DNA of 64,000 nucleotides, from assembly GCA_016716715.1 (NCBI GenBank), contig JADJVE010000019.1:248001-312000 (forward strand), in the 5' to 3' direction. Shown one piece after another: positions 16,353-23,653 of the stretch (positions within the stretch are counted from its first letter, which is position 1; each line of letters starts with the position of its first letter). The DNA comes from Acidobacteriota bacterium. GTDB taxonomy: Bacteria; Acidobacteriota; Thermoanaerobaculia; UBA5066. The translations under genes and the position numbers were made by a program. The notes under the pieces were generated by a model that saw nothing but the letters and a program-made list of their open reading frames with translations, had not been told where the DNA came from and did not search any database.

Positions 16353-17606
16353 TCAGTAGATCTTGTCGATCCCGACGTCTAGCTTCACGTTCGAGAGGAT
16401 CATGACGTGCCCGTTCGTGGCTCTCGCCCCGCCTTCGTCCGGCCCGGCCATCACCAGTCCGAAGTTCATCGTCGGATCTTCGATCCAGCCCTGAACGATG
16501 CCCTTCATCTGGTTCACGTCCATCAGGTTGACCGGCGTCCCCGGGCTGTTGTACATGTCCATGGAGGTCCCGTTCCACGGCGCTGTCAGCGCCCAGACGG
16601 GCCTTGCCGCGTCCGGTGTGCCGTCGTTCTTCGCGTAGCTGAGCTTCGCCCACTTCACCTTTCCCTTGATGCCCTTGAGGTCGATGAAGATGTGGCTCCG
16701 ATACGTGACGCTGATCTGTCTTGGCTTGTCGTAGGCGTTCATGAAACCGACCTTGGCGGAGCCCGCCCCCGGTTCGACGTTCCCCCAGGTCGAAGACTCC
16801 TGTTGTCCGTTCGACTTGAACCAGTGGGATCCGTTCTTCGTCGTGGCCGGGATGATCGGGTTCGAGAACTTGATCGTCCTGGCGACGTGGAAAAGGCCGC
16901 TGTCGCCCTTCGTGTCGCCGTTCACGGTCTCGATGCGGATCCGGTAGTCGCCCTCGGTCAGGGCCGGCACGTCGTTCACGCCGGGGAGCTGCCAGGCGTG
17001 CTTGCCCGACTGGAGAGGCCGCTTGGTCTCGATCGTGAGCGCGATCTCGCCGGTGCTTCTCAGCAGCTGGATCCGAACGAACTCCTTCAGCAGGTTTTCC
17101 GACTGCTGCCAGGTGATGTCGTACGTTTGCGTGCGCTGCCACGTGGCGCCGGCAGCCGGGCTCGTCACCGTGATCGTCTTCGGGGCGAGGGCTCCCGGGG
17201 CGAGCGCGACGTTCGGGCGGGCCGCCGGCATCTCCGCAATGCCGAACGGCTGCGCGCTCTCGCCGACGACCGTCGGGTTCAGGGCCTCGATCCGCACCCG
17301 GAACCCGGCGCCCTTTTCCGTCAGCGACGTGTAGCCCGTCATCAGCTTGCCGACCGTCCAGGCGAACGACCCGGCGCCGGCGGGCACTTTTGCGATCAGG
17401 CCCCGGCCGAGGTTCCAGCCCTCCTGCTGGAGGCTGATCCGGACCTCGCCCGTGACACCGGACGCGTTCCAGACGATGTTCTGGGTCGTGCCGAGAACCC
17501 AGGTCTCGCCGCCCTTCGGCGAGACGAGCGTGAGCTTTGGAGTCGTGGGGGACGCGGGCTGCACGGCCAGAAGGACGAGACACGCCAGCGAGGCGAGGGC
17601 TTGCAT
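16353..17606 (-). CDS. Exported multidomain surface protein (Kre9/KNH-like plus jelly-roll domain)
   Basis: 417 residues with a signal peptide (MQALASLACLVLLAVQ). Two similar beta-domains follow at about residues 25-120 and 140-245. Each opens with (V/T)-S-P-x-x-G-x-T-W and a following (N-I-V-W or D-I-T-W) strand, as in PF10342-type Ser/Thr-rich GPI-anchored-like domains found in bacterial exoproteins. The C-terminal 170 residues form a beta-sandwich with F-I-D-L-K-G-I-K-G-K-V-K-W-A-K-L-S and a run of Asp/Asn turns, like DNRLRE/CBM96-type domains. A role in binding polymers at the surface is inferred. Confidence 0.65.
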   Translation of the reverse strand: MQALASLACLVLLAVQPASPTTPKLTLVSPKGGETWVLGTTQNIVWNASGVTGEVRISLQQEGWNLGRGLIAKVPAGAGSFAWTVGKLMTGYTSLTEKGAGFRVRIEALNPTVVGESAQPFGIAEMPAARPNVALAPGALAPKTITVTSPAAGATWQRTQTYDITWQQSENLLKEFVRIQLLRSTGEIALTIETKRPLQSGKHAWQLPGVNDVPALTEGDYRIRIETVNGDTKGDSGLFHVARTIKFSNPIIPATTKNGSHWFKSNGQQESSTWGNVEPGAGSAKVGFMNAYDKPRQISVTYRSHIFIDLKGIKGKVKWAKLSYAKNDGTPDAARPVWALTAPWNGTSMDMYNSPGTPVNLMDVNQMKGIVQGWIEDPTMNFGLVMAGPDEGGARATNGHVMILSNVKLDVGIDKIY

Positions 17607-17696
17607 CGAGCACTCCTCCAGAGGCGAAGGGAGGCCTCTCGATTCAAATCTAGGCCCTCGCGGCGGGAACTGCCCGTCGGCGAGCCCGGCTGCCGG

Positions 17697-18461
17697 CTAG
17701 ATGGCGGATCGCCCGGCGTCCACGGCGACGACCTGACCGGTCATGGACCGGTTCTCGAGGATCGCGACGGCCATCGACATCAGGTCGGCGACGGCGACCG
17801 GGCGGCCGAGCGGAGTTCTCGCGACGAGCGCATCCACGGCCTCGCGGCTCATGTCGGCCGGCGGCATCACGACGCCGGGCGCAATCGCGTTGACGCGCAC
17901 GCTCGGGCCGAGCGCGACGGCGAGGTTGCGCACGAGCGCGTTGATCGCCGCCTTCGCGGCCGCGTGGGGAACGTGCGTCGGCCAGGCCTGAGTGGCGGCG
18001 ACGTCGGAGACGAAGAGGATCGAGCCGGACGAGCGCGCCAGCTCGGGTGCCGCGGCCTGCGCGAGGAAAAACGCGGCGCGCGGCCCCGCGCGGAACACGG
18101 CCTCCCAGTCGTCGAGCGTCACGGCGGCGACCGGCTTCGGAATCCACGGCGAAGCGGCGTGGACGAGGGCGTCGAGGCGCGGTGGCTCCGCGGGGGACGA
18201 AAGCGAGGAAGAGGGGGAGAAGAGGGAGGAAGAGAAGATTTCTTCGAATAGTTTGATCGGCGCGTCGTCGGTGGCGAAGTCGGCACGGAAGGCTTCGGCG
18301 CGGATCCCTTCTTTCCTTCTAAGAAGAAAATCCACCGCCGCATCCGCCTCGGCGCGGCTCGTGCGGTACGTGAGGGCGACCGAATACCCGGCATCCGAGA
18401 GCGCCTTCGAGAACTCGAACCCGAGCCGCTTCGCGCCGCCGGTGACGAGTGCGACCTTCAT
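17697..18461 (-). CDS. Short-chain dehydrogenase/reductase, catalytic Tyr replaced by His
   Basis: 254 residues. The nucleotide-binding T-G-G-A-K-R-L-G is at residues 7-14, and an arginine in T-Y-R-T-S-R near residue 33 suggests NADPH. The Ser of the triad is in L-F-V-S-D-V, but the Y-x-x-x-K motif reads H-A-A-A-K, so the catalytic Tyr is His. The overall shape is nearest to pteridine-reductase/FolM-like SDRs. A loop near residues 75-95 (E-E-I-F-S-S-S-L-F-S-P-S-S-S) is encoded by one arm of the dispersed motif, and D-F-L-L-R-R-K-E-G near residue 48 by the other. The gene overlaps the upstream membrane-protein gene by 4 bp. Confidence 0.75.
   Translation of the reverse strand: MKVALVTGGAKRLGFEFSKALSDAGYSVALTYRTSRAEADAAVDFLLRRKEGIRAEAFRADFATDDAPIKLFEEIFSSSLFSPSSSLSSPAEPPRLDALVHAASPWIPKPVAAVTLDDWEAVFRAGPRAAFFLAQAAAPELARSSGSILFVSDVAATQAWPTHVPHAAAKAAINALVRNLAVALGPSVRVNAIAPGVVMPPADMSREAVDALVARTPLGRPVAVADLMSMAVAILENRSMTGQVVAVDAGRSAI
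18207..18252 (+). repeat. Dispersed motif, pyrimidine arm in the SDR gene
   Basis: On the plus strand it has a long left half (GAAGAGGGAGGAAGAGAAG) followed by ATTTCTTCGAATAGT. In the host gene it encodes a serine-rich loop. It follows the purine arm by about 54 bp. Confidence 0.65.
18307..18335 (-). repeat. Dispersed motif, purine arm in the SDR gene
   Basis: On the minus strand it reads GATTTTCTTCTTAGAAGG then AAAGAAGG, a variant with two extra bases in the core. Confidence 0.6.
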
Positions 18462-18970
18462 GCGCCTTCTCCTCCGGCCGCCGGGGGCACCAGCGTGGCC
18501 GCTTCGTCCATGAGCTTGTTCGTTTCCGCCATGGCGACGACCTCACGCCCGAGCGCCTGCACGTGGAGCAGGATCGTGAGGATCGAGGCCACGAGGTGGA
18601 GCCACGCGGGCACGGCGCCCGTGTGCGCGCCGGCGCCGAGGAGGCCCGCCGCGAGCGCGGACAGGGGCGCAAACGTGGCGAGGGCGGACGTTCGGGCCTT
18701 GAAGTCCCTGACCCGCCTCAGGATGTAGTCGCGGCCTTCCACGTCGGGCCGCCTGGCGGCGGCCTCCTTGAGGAGCTTGCCGGTGCCGATGAAGAAGAAA
18801 AGGACCATCGACTGGGTGAACAGCGAGAACAGGACGGCCGGGACGGCGACCACGATGTGCCGGGCCGCGGGGAGACCGCCCAGGGCGTGAGACACAGCCC
18901 AGCCGGACCAGGCCGACAGACCCAGGGCGGCGAGCGTAACGAGGGAAAGGAGCGTCAGGGCAAGCGCCAC
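18458..18970 (-). CDS. Hypothetical membrane protein
   Basis: 170 residues from GTG 18970. Four membrane helices are visible near residues 3-25, 38-62, 95-112 and 117-138. A cytoplasmic loop rich in Arg and Glu (E-A-A-A-R-R-P-D-V-E-G-R-D-Y) sits between the second and third, and the tail is soluble. No family recognised. It is translationally coupled to the SDR gene downstream and divergent from the acyl-CoA synthetase gene. Confidence 0.65.
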   Translation of the reverse strand: MALALTLLSLVTLAALGLSAWSGWAVSHALGGLPAARHIVVAVPAVLFSLFTQSMVLFFFIGTGKLLKEAAARRPDVEGRDYILRRVRDFKARTSALATFAPLSALAAGLLGAGAHTGAVPAWLHLVASILTILLHVQALGREVVAMAETNKLMDEAATLVPPAAGGEGA

Positions 18971-18981
18971 GGGTTCGTCAC

Positions 18982-18987
18982 TATAAT
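18982..18987 (+). promoter_or_regulatory. Possible -10 box (TATAAT) for the acyl-CoA synthetase
   Basis: A perfect TATAAT lies 36 bases before ATG 19024, with GGAGGAG just before the start. No convincing -35 hexamer is found at the usual spacing. Confidence 0.45.
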
Positions 18988-19023
18988 CCGGGTTCCCGGC
19001 ACAACTTCTGGAGGAGATGCGTC

Positions 19024-20826
19024 ATGACGCCACGCACACTGGTCGATATCTTCAGGAACCTCGAAAAAACCCCGAAGCCGGATCTCCTCCTCGTAAAAAA
19101 GTCCGGCGCGTGGACGCCCATCTCGACCGCGCAGTTCATGGACAGCGTCAAGGCGGTGTCCTGTGCTCTCGAGGGGCTCGGCGTCAAGCAGGGCGGACGC
19201 GTCGCGCTCCTCTCCGAGAACCGGCCCGAGTGGGCGATCGTGGACTTCGCCTGCCAGTGCTACGGCGCGGTTCTCGTGCCGATCTTCCCGACGATGGTGT
19301 CGGATCAGGTCACGTACCTCCTGAAGGACTCCGGCGCCGTGGTGGCGTTCACGTCGAACGAGGAGCAGGCCCGCAAGGTTCTCGCGGCGCGCGCCGCGTC
19401 GGCCGAGGTCAAGGCGTCGCTCCAGCACGTCCTCAGCTTCGACCCGTCGACGCTCGCGGGCGTCGCGCCGTTCACCGACGTCCTCGAGAAGGGCAAGTCC
19501 GCCCATGCCGCCGACCCCGCTGCGTTCGAGAAACGGGCCGACGCGCGCAAACCGGATGACCTCGCGACGTTCATCTACACCTCCGGCACGACCGGCGAAC
19601 CTAAGGGCGCGATGCTGACGCAGGGGAACTTCGTCTCGAACGTCGTCGCGGGCTGCTCGATCCTGCCGTTCGACTCCTCCTGTGTCGCGCTCTCGTTTCT
19701 CCCGCTCGCACACGTCTTCGAACGGATGCTCGAGTACTGCTTCTACAGCCGCAGCGCGACGATCGCGTACGCGGAGTCGATCGACAAGCTGCGCGACAAC
19801 ATGGGCGAGGTGCACCCGCACCTGTTCGGCGCGGTTCCGCGCGTCTACGAGAAGATCTACGCACGCGTCCAGGAAAACGTCTCGAAGTCGTCGGCGGGCA
19901 AGCAGAAGCTCTTTGCGCAGGCGATCGACGTCGGCAAGAAGGTCGTCGCCCTCAAGGCCAAGAAGCAGACGCCCGACTTCGCGCTCGCGCTCCAGCACTT
20001 CGTCTTCGAGCGCCTCGTGTACCGCAAGGTGCGCGTGGCTCTCGGGTCGCGCTTCCGTTACGCCGTCTCGGGCGGCGCGCCGCTCGCGAAGGAGCTCGCG
20101 GAGTTCTTCTGGGCGATCGGTGTCGAGATCTACGAGGGCTACGGCCTCACGGAGACGAGCCCGGTCATCGCCGTGAACTGTCCGTCGGCCTGGAGGCTCG
20201 GCGCCGTCGGAAAGATCCTGCCCGGCGTCGAGTGCAGGATCGCGCCGGACGGCGAGATCCTCACGCGCGGGCCCCACATCATGAAGGGCTACTACAACAA
20301 GGCGAGGGAAACGGCCGACGCGATCGACTCCGAGGGCTGGTTCCACACGGGCGACATCGGCGTCATCGACGCGGACGGCTTCCTTGCGATCACGGACCGC
20401 AAGAAGGAGATTCTCGTCAACTCGAACGGCAAGAACATCGCGCCGGCGCCGATCGAGAGTTTCCTCAAGAGCCAGGACTTCGTCTCGCTGCCCGTCATCA
20501 TCGGCGACAAGAGGAAGTTCCTGTCCTGCCTCATCATTCCGAACTTCGAGAAGCTCGCGGCGTGGGCGGAGGCGAACGGCTTTGCGGGACGGCCGATGGA
20601 GCAGCTCGTCAAGGAGCCGCGCGTCCTCGCACTGTTCCAGACGGGGATCGACCGGTGGAACGAAGGCAAGGCCCACGAGCAGCTCGTCCACCGCTTCGCG
20701 ATCCTCCCGAAGGACCTCACGATCGAGGACGGCGAGCTCACGCCGACGCTCAAGGTCAAGCGGCGCATCATCGACCAGCACTACAAGCACCTGATCGACG
20801 AGATGTACGAGGGCTCGGGCGCGTAG
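19024..20826 (+). CDS. Long-chain acyl-CoA synthetase (AMP-forming)
   Basis: 600 residues with a strong Shine-Dalgarno (GGAGGAG). The P-loop Y-T-S-G-T-T-G-E-P-K-G lies near residue 185, the adenylate motif G-Y-G-L-T-E-T-S near 371, and the hinge region F-H-T-G-D-I-G with D-R-K-K-E-I-L-V-N-S-N-G-K near 440-465. This is the FACL/FAA branch. It activates fatty acids to acyl-CoA with ATP, probably at the membrane, and supplies substrate for the beta-oxidation operon 4 kb downstream. It is about the usual size for the family. Confidence 0.93.
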   Translation: MTPRTLVDIFRNLEKTPKPDLLLVKKSGAWTPISTAQFMDSVKAVSCALEGLGVKQGGRVALLSENRPEWAIVDFACQCYGAVLVPIFPTMVSDQVTYLLKDSGAVVAFTSNEEQARKVLAARAASAEVKASLQHVLSFDPSTLAGVAPFTDVLEKGKSAHAADPAAFEKRADARKPDDLATFIYTSGTTGEPKGAMLTQGNFVSNVVAGCSILPFDSSCVALSFLPLAHVFERMLEYCFYSRSATIAYAESIDKLRDNMGEVHPHLFGAVPRVYEKIYARVQENVSKSSAGKQKLFAQAIDVGKKVVALKAKKQTPDFALALQHFVFERLVYRKVRVALGSRFRYAVSGGAPLAKELAEFFWAIGVEIYEGYGLTETSPVIAVNCPSAWRLGAVGKILPGVECRIAPDGEILTRGPHIMKGYYNKARETADAIDSEGWFHTGDIGVIDADGFLAITDRKKEILVNSNGKNIAPAPIESFLKSQDFVSLPVIIGDKRKFLSCLIIPNFEKLAAWAEANGFAGRPMEQLVKEPRVLALFQTGIDRWNEGKAHEQLVHRFAILPKDLTIEDGELTPTLKVKRRIIDQHYKHLIDEMYEGSGA

Positions 20827-20845
20827 GCCGCTTCCCGGTCACGGA

Positions 20846-21805
20846 ATGCGCGTCGTCGTCGCCCTCGGAGGGAATGCCCTGCTTCGCCGCGGGGAGCCCA
20901 TGACCGCGGAGAACCAGCGCGCGAACGTGCGCCGGGCCGCGGAGGCCCTCGCCCCGGTTGCGTCGGAGCACGAGCTCGTCATCTCGCACGGCAACGGCCC
21001 GCAGGTGGGACTTCTCGCGCTGCAGGCCGAGTCGGGCCTCGAAGCCGCGCACTTCCCGCTCGACGTCCTCGGCGCGCAGACCGAGGGAATGATCGGCTAC
21101 ATGATCGAGCAGGAGCTCGGAAACCTCCTCCCGTTCGAGAAGCCGTTCGCGACGCTCCTGACGATGGTCGAGGTCGATCCGGCCGACCCCGCCTTCCGAA
21201 ACCCGACGAAGCCCATCGGTCCCGTCTATTCCGAGCAGGACGCGAAGCGCCTCGCGCAGGAGCGTGGTTGGGCGATCGCGCCCGACGGCGCCAAGTGGAG
21301 GCGCGTCGTCGCCTCGCCCCAGCCGAAGCGCCTCTTCGAGCTCCGGCCCGTGAAATGGCTCCTCGAGAAGGGCACGATCGTGATCTGCGGGGGAGGCGGT
21401 GGCATCCCGACGGTCTACGGCGAGGACGGAAAGCTCCACGGCGTGGAGTGCGTCATCGACAAGGACCGCGTCGCGTCGCTCCTCGCGCAGCAGCTCGACG
21501 CGGATTTCTTCGTGATGGCGACGGACGTGCCGGCGGTGTCGGTCGGGTGGGGAACGCCGACGGCGAGGGCGATCCGGCGCGCGTCCCCCGCCGCGATCGG
21601 GCGCTTCGACTTCGCCTCCGGCTCGATGGGTCCGAAAGTCGGAGCGGCCCGCGACTTCGCCGAGCGGACCGGCAAGACGGCCGCGATCGGCGCGCTCGAG
21701 GACATTCCGCGGATCCTCGCGGGCGAGGCGGGCACTCTAGTCTCGAACGGCGTCGCGACGCTCGAGTGGGCGCCGCCCGAGAGCCTTTCCCTGTTCACGG
21801 AGTAG
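20846..21805 (+). CDS. arcC: Carbamate kinase
   Basis: 319 residues. It opens with V-V-A-L-G-G-N-A-L and has S-H-G-N-G-P-Q-V-G near residue 50, the standard carbamate kinase start. Later signatures are G-M-I-G-Y-M-I-E-Q, I-C-G-G-G-G-G-I-P, and the C-terminal F-A-S-G-S-M-G-P-K-V. It interconverts carbamoyl phosphate plus ADP with carbamate plus ATP. No arginine deiminase or ornithine transcarbamylase gene is next to it, so the pathway is not shown here. Its 3' end overlaps the convergent PEGA gene by 11 bp. Confidence 0.93.
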   Translation: MRVVVALGGNALLRRGEPMTAENQRANVRRAAEALAPVASEHELVISHGNGPQVGLLALQAESGLEAAHFPLDVLGAQTEGMIGYMIEQELGNLLPFEKPFATLLTMVEVDPADPAFRNPTKPIGPVYSEQDAKRLAQERGWAIAPDGAKWRRVVASPQPKRLFELRPVKWLLEKGTIVICGGGGGIPTVYGEDGKLHGVECVIDKDRVASLLAQQLDADFFVMATDVPAVSVGWGTPTARAIRRASPAAIGRFDFASGSMGPKVGAARDFAERTGKTAAIGALEDIPRILAGEAGTLVSNGVATLEWAPPESLSLFTE

Positions 21806-22310
21806 AGGCCGGGGCCGCCGCCGGCGCGGCGAGTTCGAGCTTCACGGCGATGAAGGGCGGGTCGAGGCGGTGGATCGATCCGCTCGCGGCGTCCACCGCG
21901 AACATGACACCAGGCACGACGAGGGCGCCGATCAGGAGGCCCACGGCGCCGTTGCTCACCTCCTCGTAGGCGTTGCTGCTCTGATTACCGCCGATCGCAG
22001 CTCCTGCCACGAGGCCGACCGGGAGGCCGACGAAGTTGATCCACGTGTTCGGGGACGCGCCGCGCTCGAGGGGGACCTTTCGGGTGACGTATCCGTCCTT
22101 CTCGATGACGACGACGAGGCCCTTGGATGCGCGTTTCACGACCAGATCGACGGGGCTCGTCTGGCGCTCGCTGCCCACCGTAACCGTGGCGCCGGGGGGA
22201 TCCGTCTCGACGTGGATCGTCTGGTTCGGCCCGTTCAGGACCGTCGCGCAGCCGAAGAGGGGAGCCAGGGCGACGGCGAGCGCGAGGAGGGGCGGGCGGC
22301 GGCGTCGCAT
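21795..22310 (-). CDS. PEGA-domain lipoprotein (paralogue 1)
   Basis: 171 residues from ATG 22310. The lipobox L-F-G-C near residue 20 predicts a lipid anchor. The PEGA domain follows (E-T-D-P-P-G-A-T-V-T-V-G, then P-V-D-L-V-V-K-R-A and K-D-G-Y-V-T-R-K-V). The C-terminal part has a Gly-rich hydrophobic stretch (L-L-I-G-A-L-V-V-P-G-V). It is a tandem paralogue of the gene at 22322 with the same layout. PEGA domains are usually in envelope or S-layer-linked proteins; the exact role is unknown. Confidence 0.8.
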   Translation of the reverse strand: MRRRRPPLLALAVALAPLFGCATVLNGPNQTIHVETDPPGATVTVGSERQTSPVDLVVKRASKGLVVVIEKDGYVTRKVPLERGASPNTWINFVGLPVGLVAGAAIGGNQSSNAYEEVSNGAVGLLIGALVVPGVMFAVDAASGSIHRLDPPFIAVKLELAAPAAAPASTP

Positions 22311-22321
22311 GGGCGCTCCTT

Positions 22322-22831
22322 TCAACGATCCGCGGCGCCGGCGACCGGGATCGGATCCAGCCTGACCACGATGAACGGCGGGTCGAAGACGTAGTTGGCG
22401 CCCGACGCGCCGTCGACGATCAACGCCACGCCCGAGACGATCGCGCCTGCGACGGCCCCTCCGGCGGCCGCCTCTCCCGGCGTCGGCGCGAACCAGTCGG
22501 AGCTGCCCGAGGTAGCGAGCGCTCCGATTCCGGCGCCCGCGGGGATCCAGAGGAGGTTCGCCCACGTGGCGGAAGAACGCTTCCGGGCGAGAGCGACCCG
22601 CTTCGCCGCATATCCGTCCTTTTCGAGGACGAGCTCGACGTCCTTGGCCTTTCGCGGAACTTCGACGTCCACCGGGGTCGTGTAACGCTTTCCGAGAAGG
22701 GTGAACGTCGCTCCCGGCGGGTCCGTTTCCACGTGGACGGTCTGGCGGTTTCCGTGGGCGATCGTCGCGCAGCCGAAGAGGGGGGAGAGCGCGAGGAAGA
22801 ACGCGAAGGGGAGCGCGCGTCGAATCCGCAT
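22322..22831 (-). CDS. PEGA-domain lipoprotein (paralogue 2)
   Basis: 169 residues from ATG 22831. It has the same plan as the neighbour: signal peptide, L-F-G-C lipobox, PEGA domain (E-T-D-P-P-G-A-T-F-T-L-L, K-D-G-Y-A-A-K-R-V), a Gly/Ala-rich hydrophobic segment (A-G-G-A-V-A-G-A-I-V-S-G-V), then F-D-P-P-F-I-V-V-R-L, which matches D-P-P-F-I-A-V-K-L in paralogue 1. Only 11 bp separate the two genes, so they are probably co-transcribed. Confidence 0.8.
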   Translation of the reverse strand: MRIRRALPFAFFLALSPLFGCATIAHGNRQTVHVETDPPGATFTLLGKRYTTPVDVEVPRKAKDVELVLEKDGYAAKRVALARKRSSATWANLLWIPAGAGIGALATSGSSDWFAPTPGEAAAGGAVAGAIVSGVALIVDGASGANYVFDPPFIVVRLDPIPVAGAADR

Positions 22832-22904
22832 GCAACGCCTCCTGCCCTCAAGGTGAGGCAACCGCCAGCGCAAATCCTCGGGAAGTTCCAGCGATTTTCC
22901 ACTC

Positions 22905-22932
22905 TTGACTTCATGGCGCAGCGCGTCATAGC
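22905..22932 (+). promoter_or_regulatory. Candidate promoter of the TetR/beta-oxidation operon
   Basis: TTGACT (22905-22910) and the weak -10 CATAGC (22927-22932) are separated by 16 bp. Transcription would begin near 22939, almost exactly at ATG 22940, giving a leaderless message; no Shine-Dalgarno is present. The FadR-type operator overlaps the start point. Confidence 0.45.
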
Positions 22933-22936
22933 CTAC

Positions 22937-22954
22937 TGAATGATGGCTCATTCA
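22937..22954 (+). promoter_or_regulatory. FadR-type operator
   Basis: TGAATGATGGCTCATTCA is a perfect 7-bp inverted repeat with a 4-bp centre. It matches the outer arms of the Bacillus FadR/YsiA consensus (TGAATGA and TCATTCA). It overlaps the TetR gene start, suggesting autoregulation and acyl-CoA-relieved repression of the operon. Family knowledge supports this; binding here is inferred. Confidence 0.75.
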
Positions 22955-23653
22955 TCGGGCCGGGACGGACTCGGCGCGGACCTGGCGGCCCTTGCGGCGG
23001 CCCCGGAAAAGGCGTCCCCGGGCGCCGATCCCGAGAAGCGCCGCCGGATCCTGGAGGCCGCGATCCGCACGTTCGGGCGCCGGGGCTTCCACGAGGCCCG
23101 CATCGCGGACATCGCGGCCGACGCGAAGGTCGCCGAGGGCACGGTCTACCTCTACTTCCGCAACAAGGAAGACCTCCTCGGGGTCGTCTTCGACGAGTCG
23201 ATGGACGACGTTCTCGAGAAAGGCCGCGCGGTCGCGCGCACGGACGCGTCCGCCGCCGAGCGCCTCACGGCCCTCGTCGACCTCCACTTCCAGTTCATCG
23301 GGTCGGACCGCGACCTTGCGTCCGTGTTCCAGATCGAGCTCCGCCGAAGCGCGCGCCTCGTCGAGCGCTTCTCGCGCAGCAAGCTCGTCGAACACTTCCG
23401 CCTTCTCGGCGACGTCCTGCGCGATGGAATCGCGCGCGGCGAGTTCCGAAAGGACCTCGACCCGCGCCTGGCCGTGCGGATCCTCTTCGGCGCGGCCGAC
23501 GAGATCCTCTCGGAGTGGCTGCTGGCGGGAGAGAAGAAGCCGAGCGCCGATGCCCGTCTCCTCGTGGGAACCCTTCTCAATGGGTTCGCGGCACAAGAGA
23601 AGAAGATTTCTTTGAAGGTGAAGAGAAACTCGAACAGGAGATCCCCGAAGTGA
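22940..23653 (+). CDS. TetR-family regulator of fatty-acid degradation (FadR-like)
   Basis: 237 residues from ATG 22940 (ATG 22943 also possible). The N-terminal HTH spans about residues 33-80 (R-R-R-I-L-E-A-A-I-R-T-F-G, D-I-A-A-D-A-K-V-A-E-G-T-V-Y-L-Y-F-R-N-K). The C-terminal ligand domain has helices with F-Q-F-I-G-S-D-R-D-L and matches the length of acyl-CoA-responsive TetRs. The perfect FadR box at its start and coupled beta-oxidation genes support the role. Its last 20 codons, including K-K-I-S-L-K-V-K-R, are encoded by the dispersed motif, suggesting a tail added or altered by it. The stop overlaps the thiolase GTG. Confidence 0.88.
   Translation: MMAHSSGRDGLGADLAALAAAPEKASPGADPEKRRRILEAAIRTFGRRGFHEARIADIAADAKVAEGTVYLYFRNKEDLLGVVFDESMDDVLEKGRAVARTDASAAERLTALVDLHFQFIGSDRDLASVFQIELRRSARLVERFSRSKLVEHFRLLGDVLRDGIARGEFRKDLDPRLAVRILFGAADEILSEWLLAGEKKPSADARLLVGTLLNGFAAQEKKISLKVKRNSNRRSPK
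23594..23628 (+). repeat. Dispersed motif at the TetR 3' end
   Basis: It reads AAGAGAAGAAG, then ATTTCTTTGAAGGTGAAGAG. In the TetR frame this is K-K-I-S-L-K-V-K, not F-x-E-G-E-E as in other genes, so the conservation is of DNA. It ends about 20 bp before the thiolase start. No second arm was found. Confidence 0.75.
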
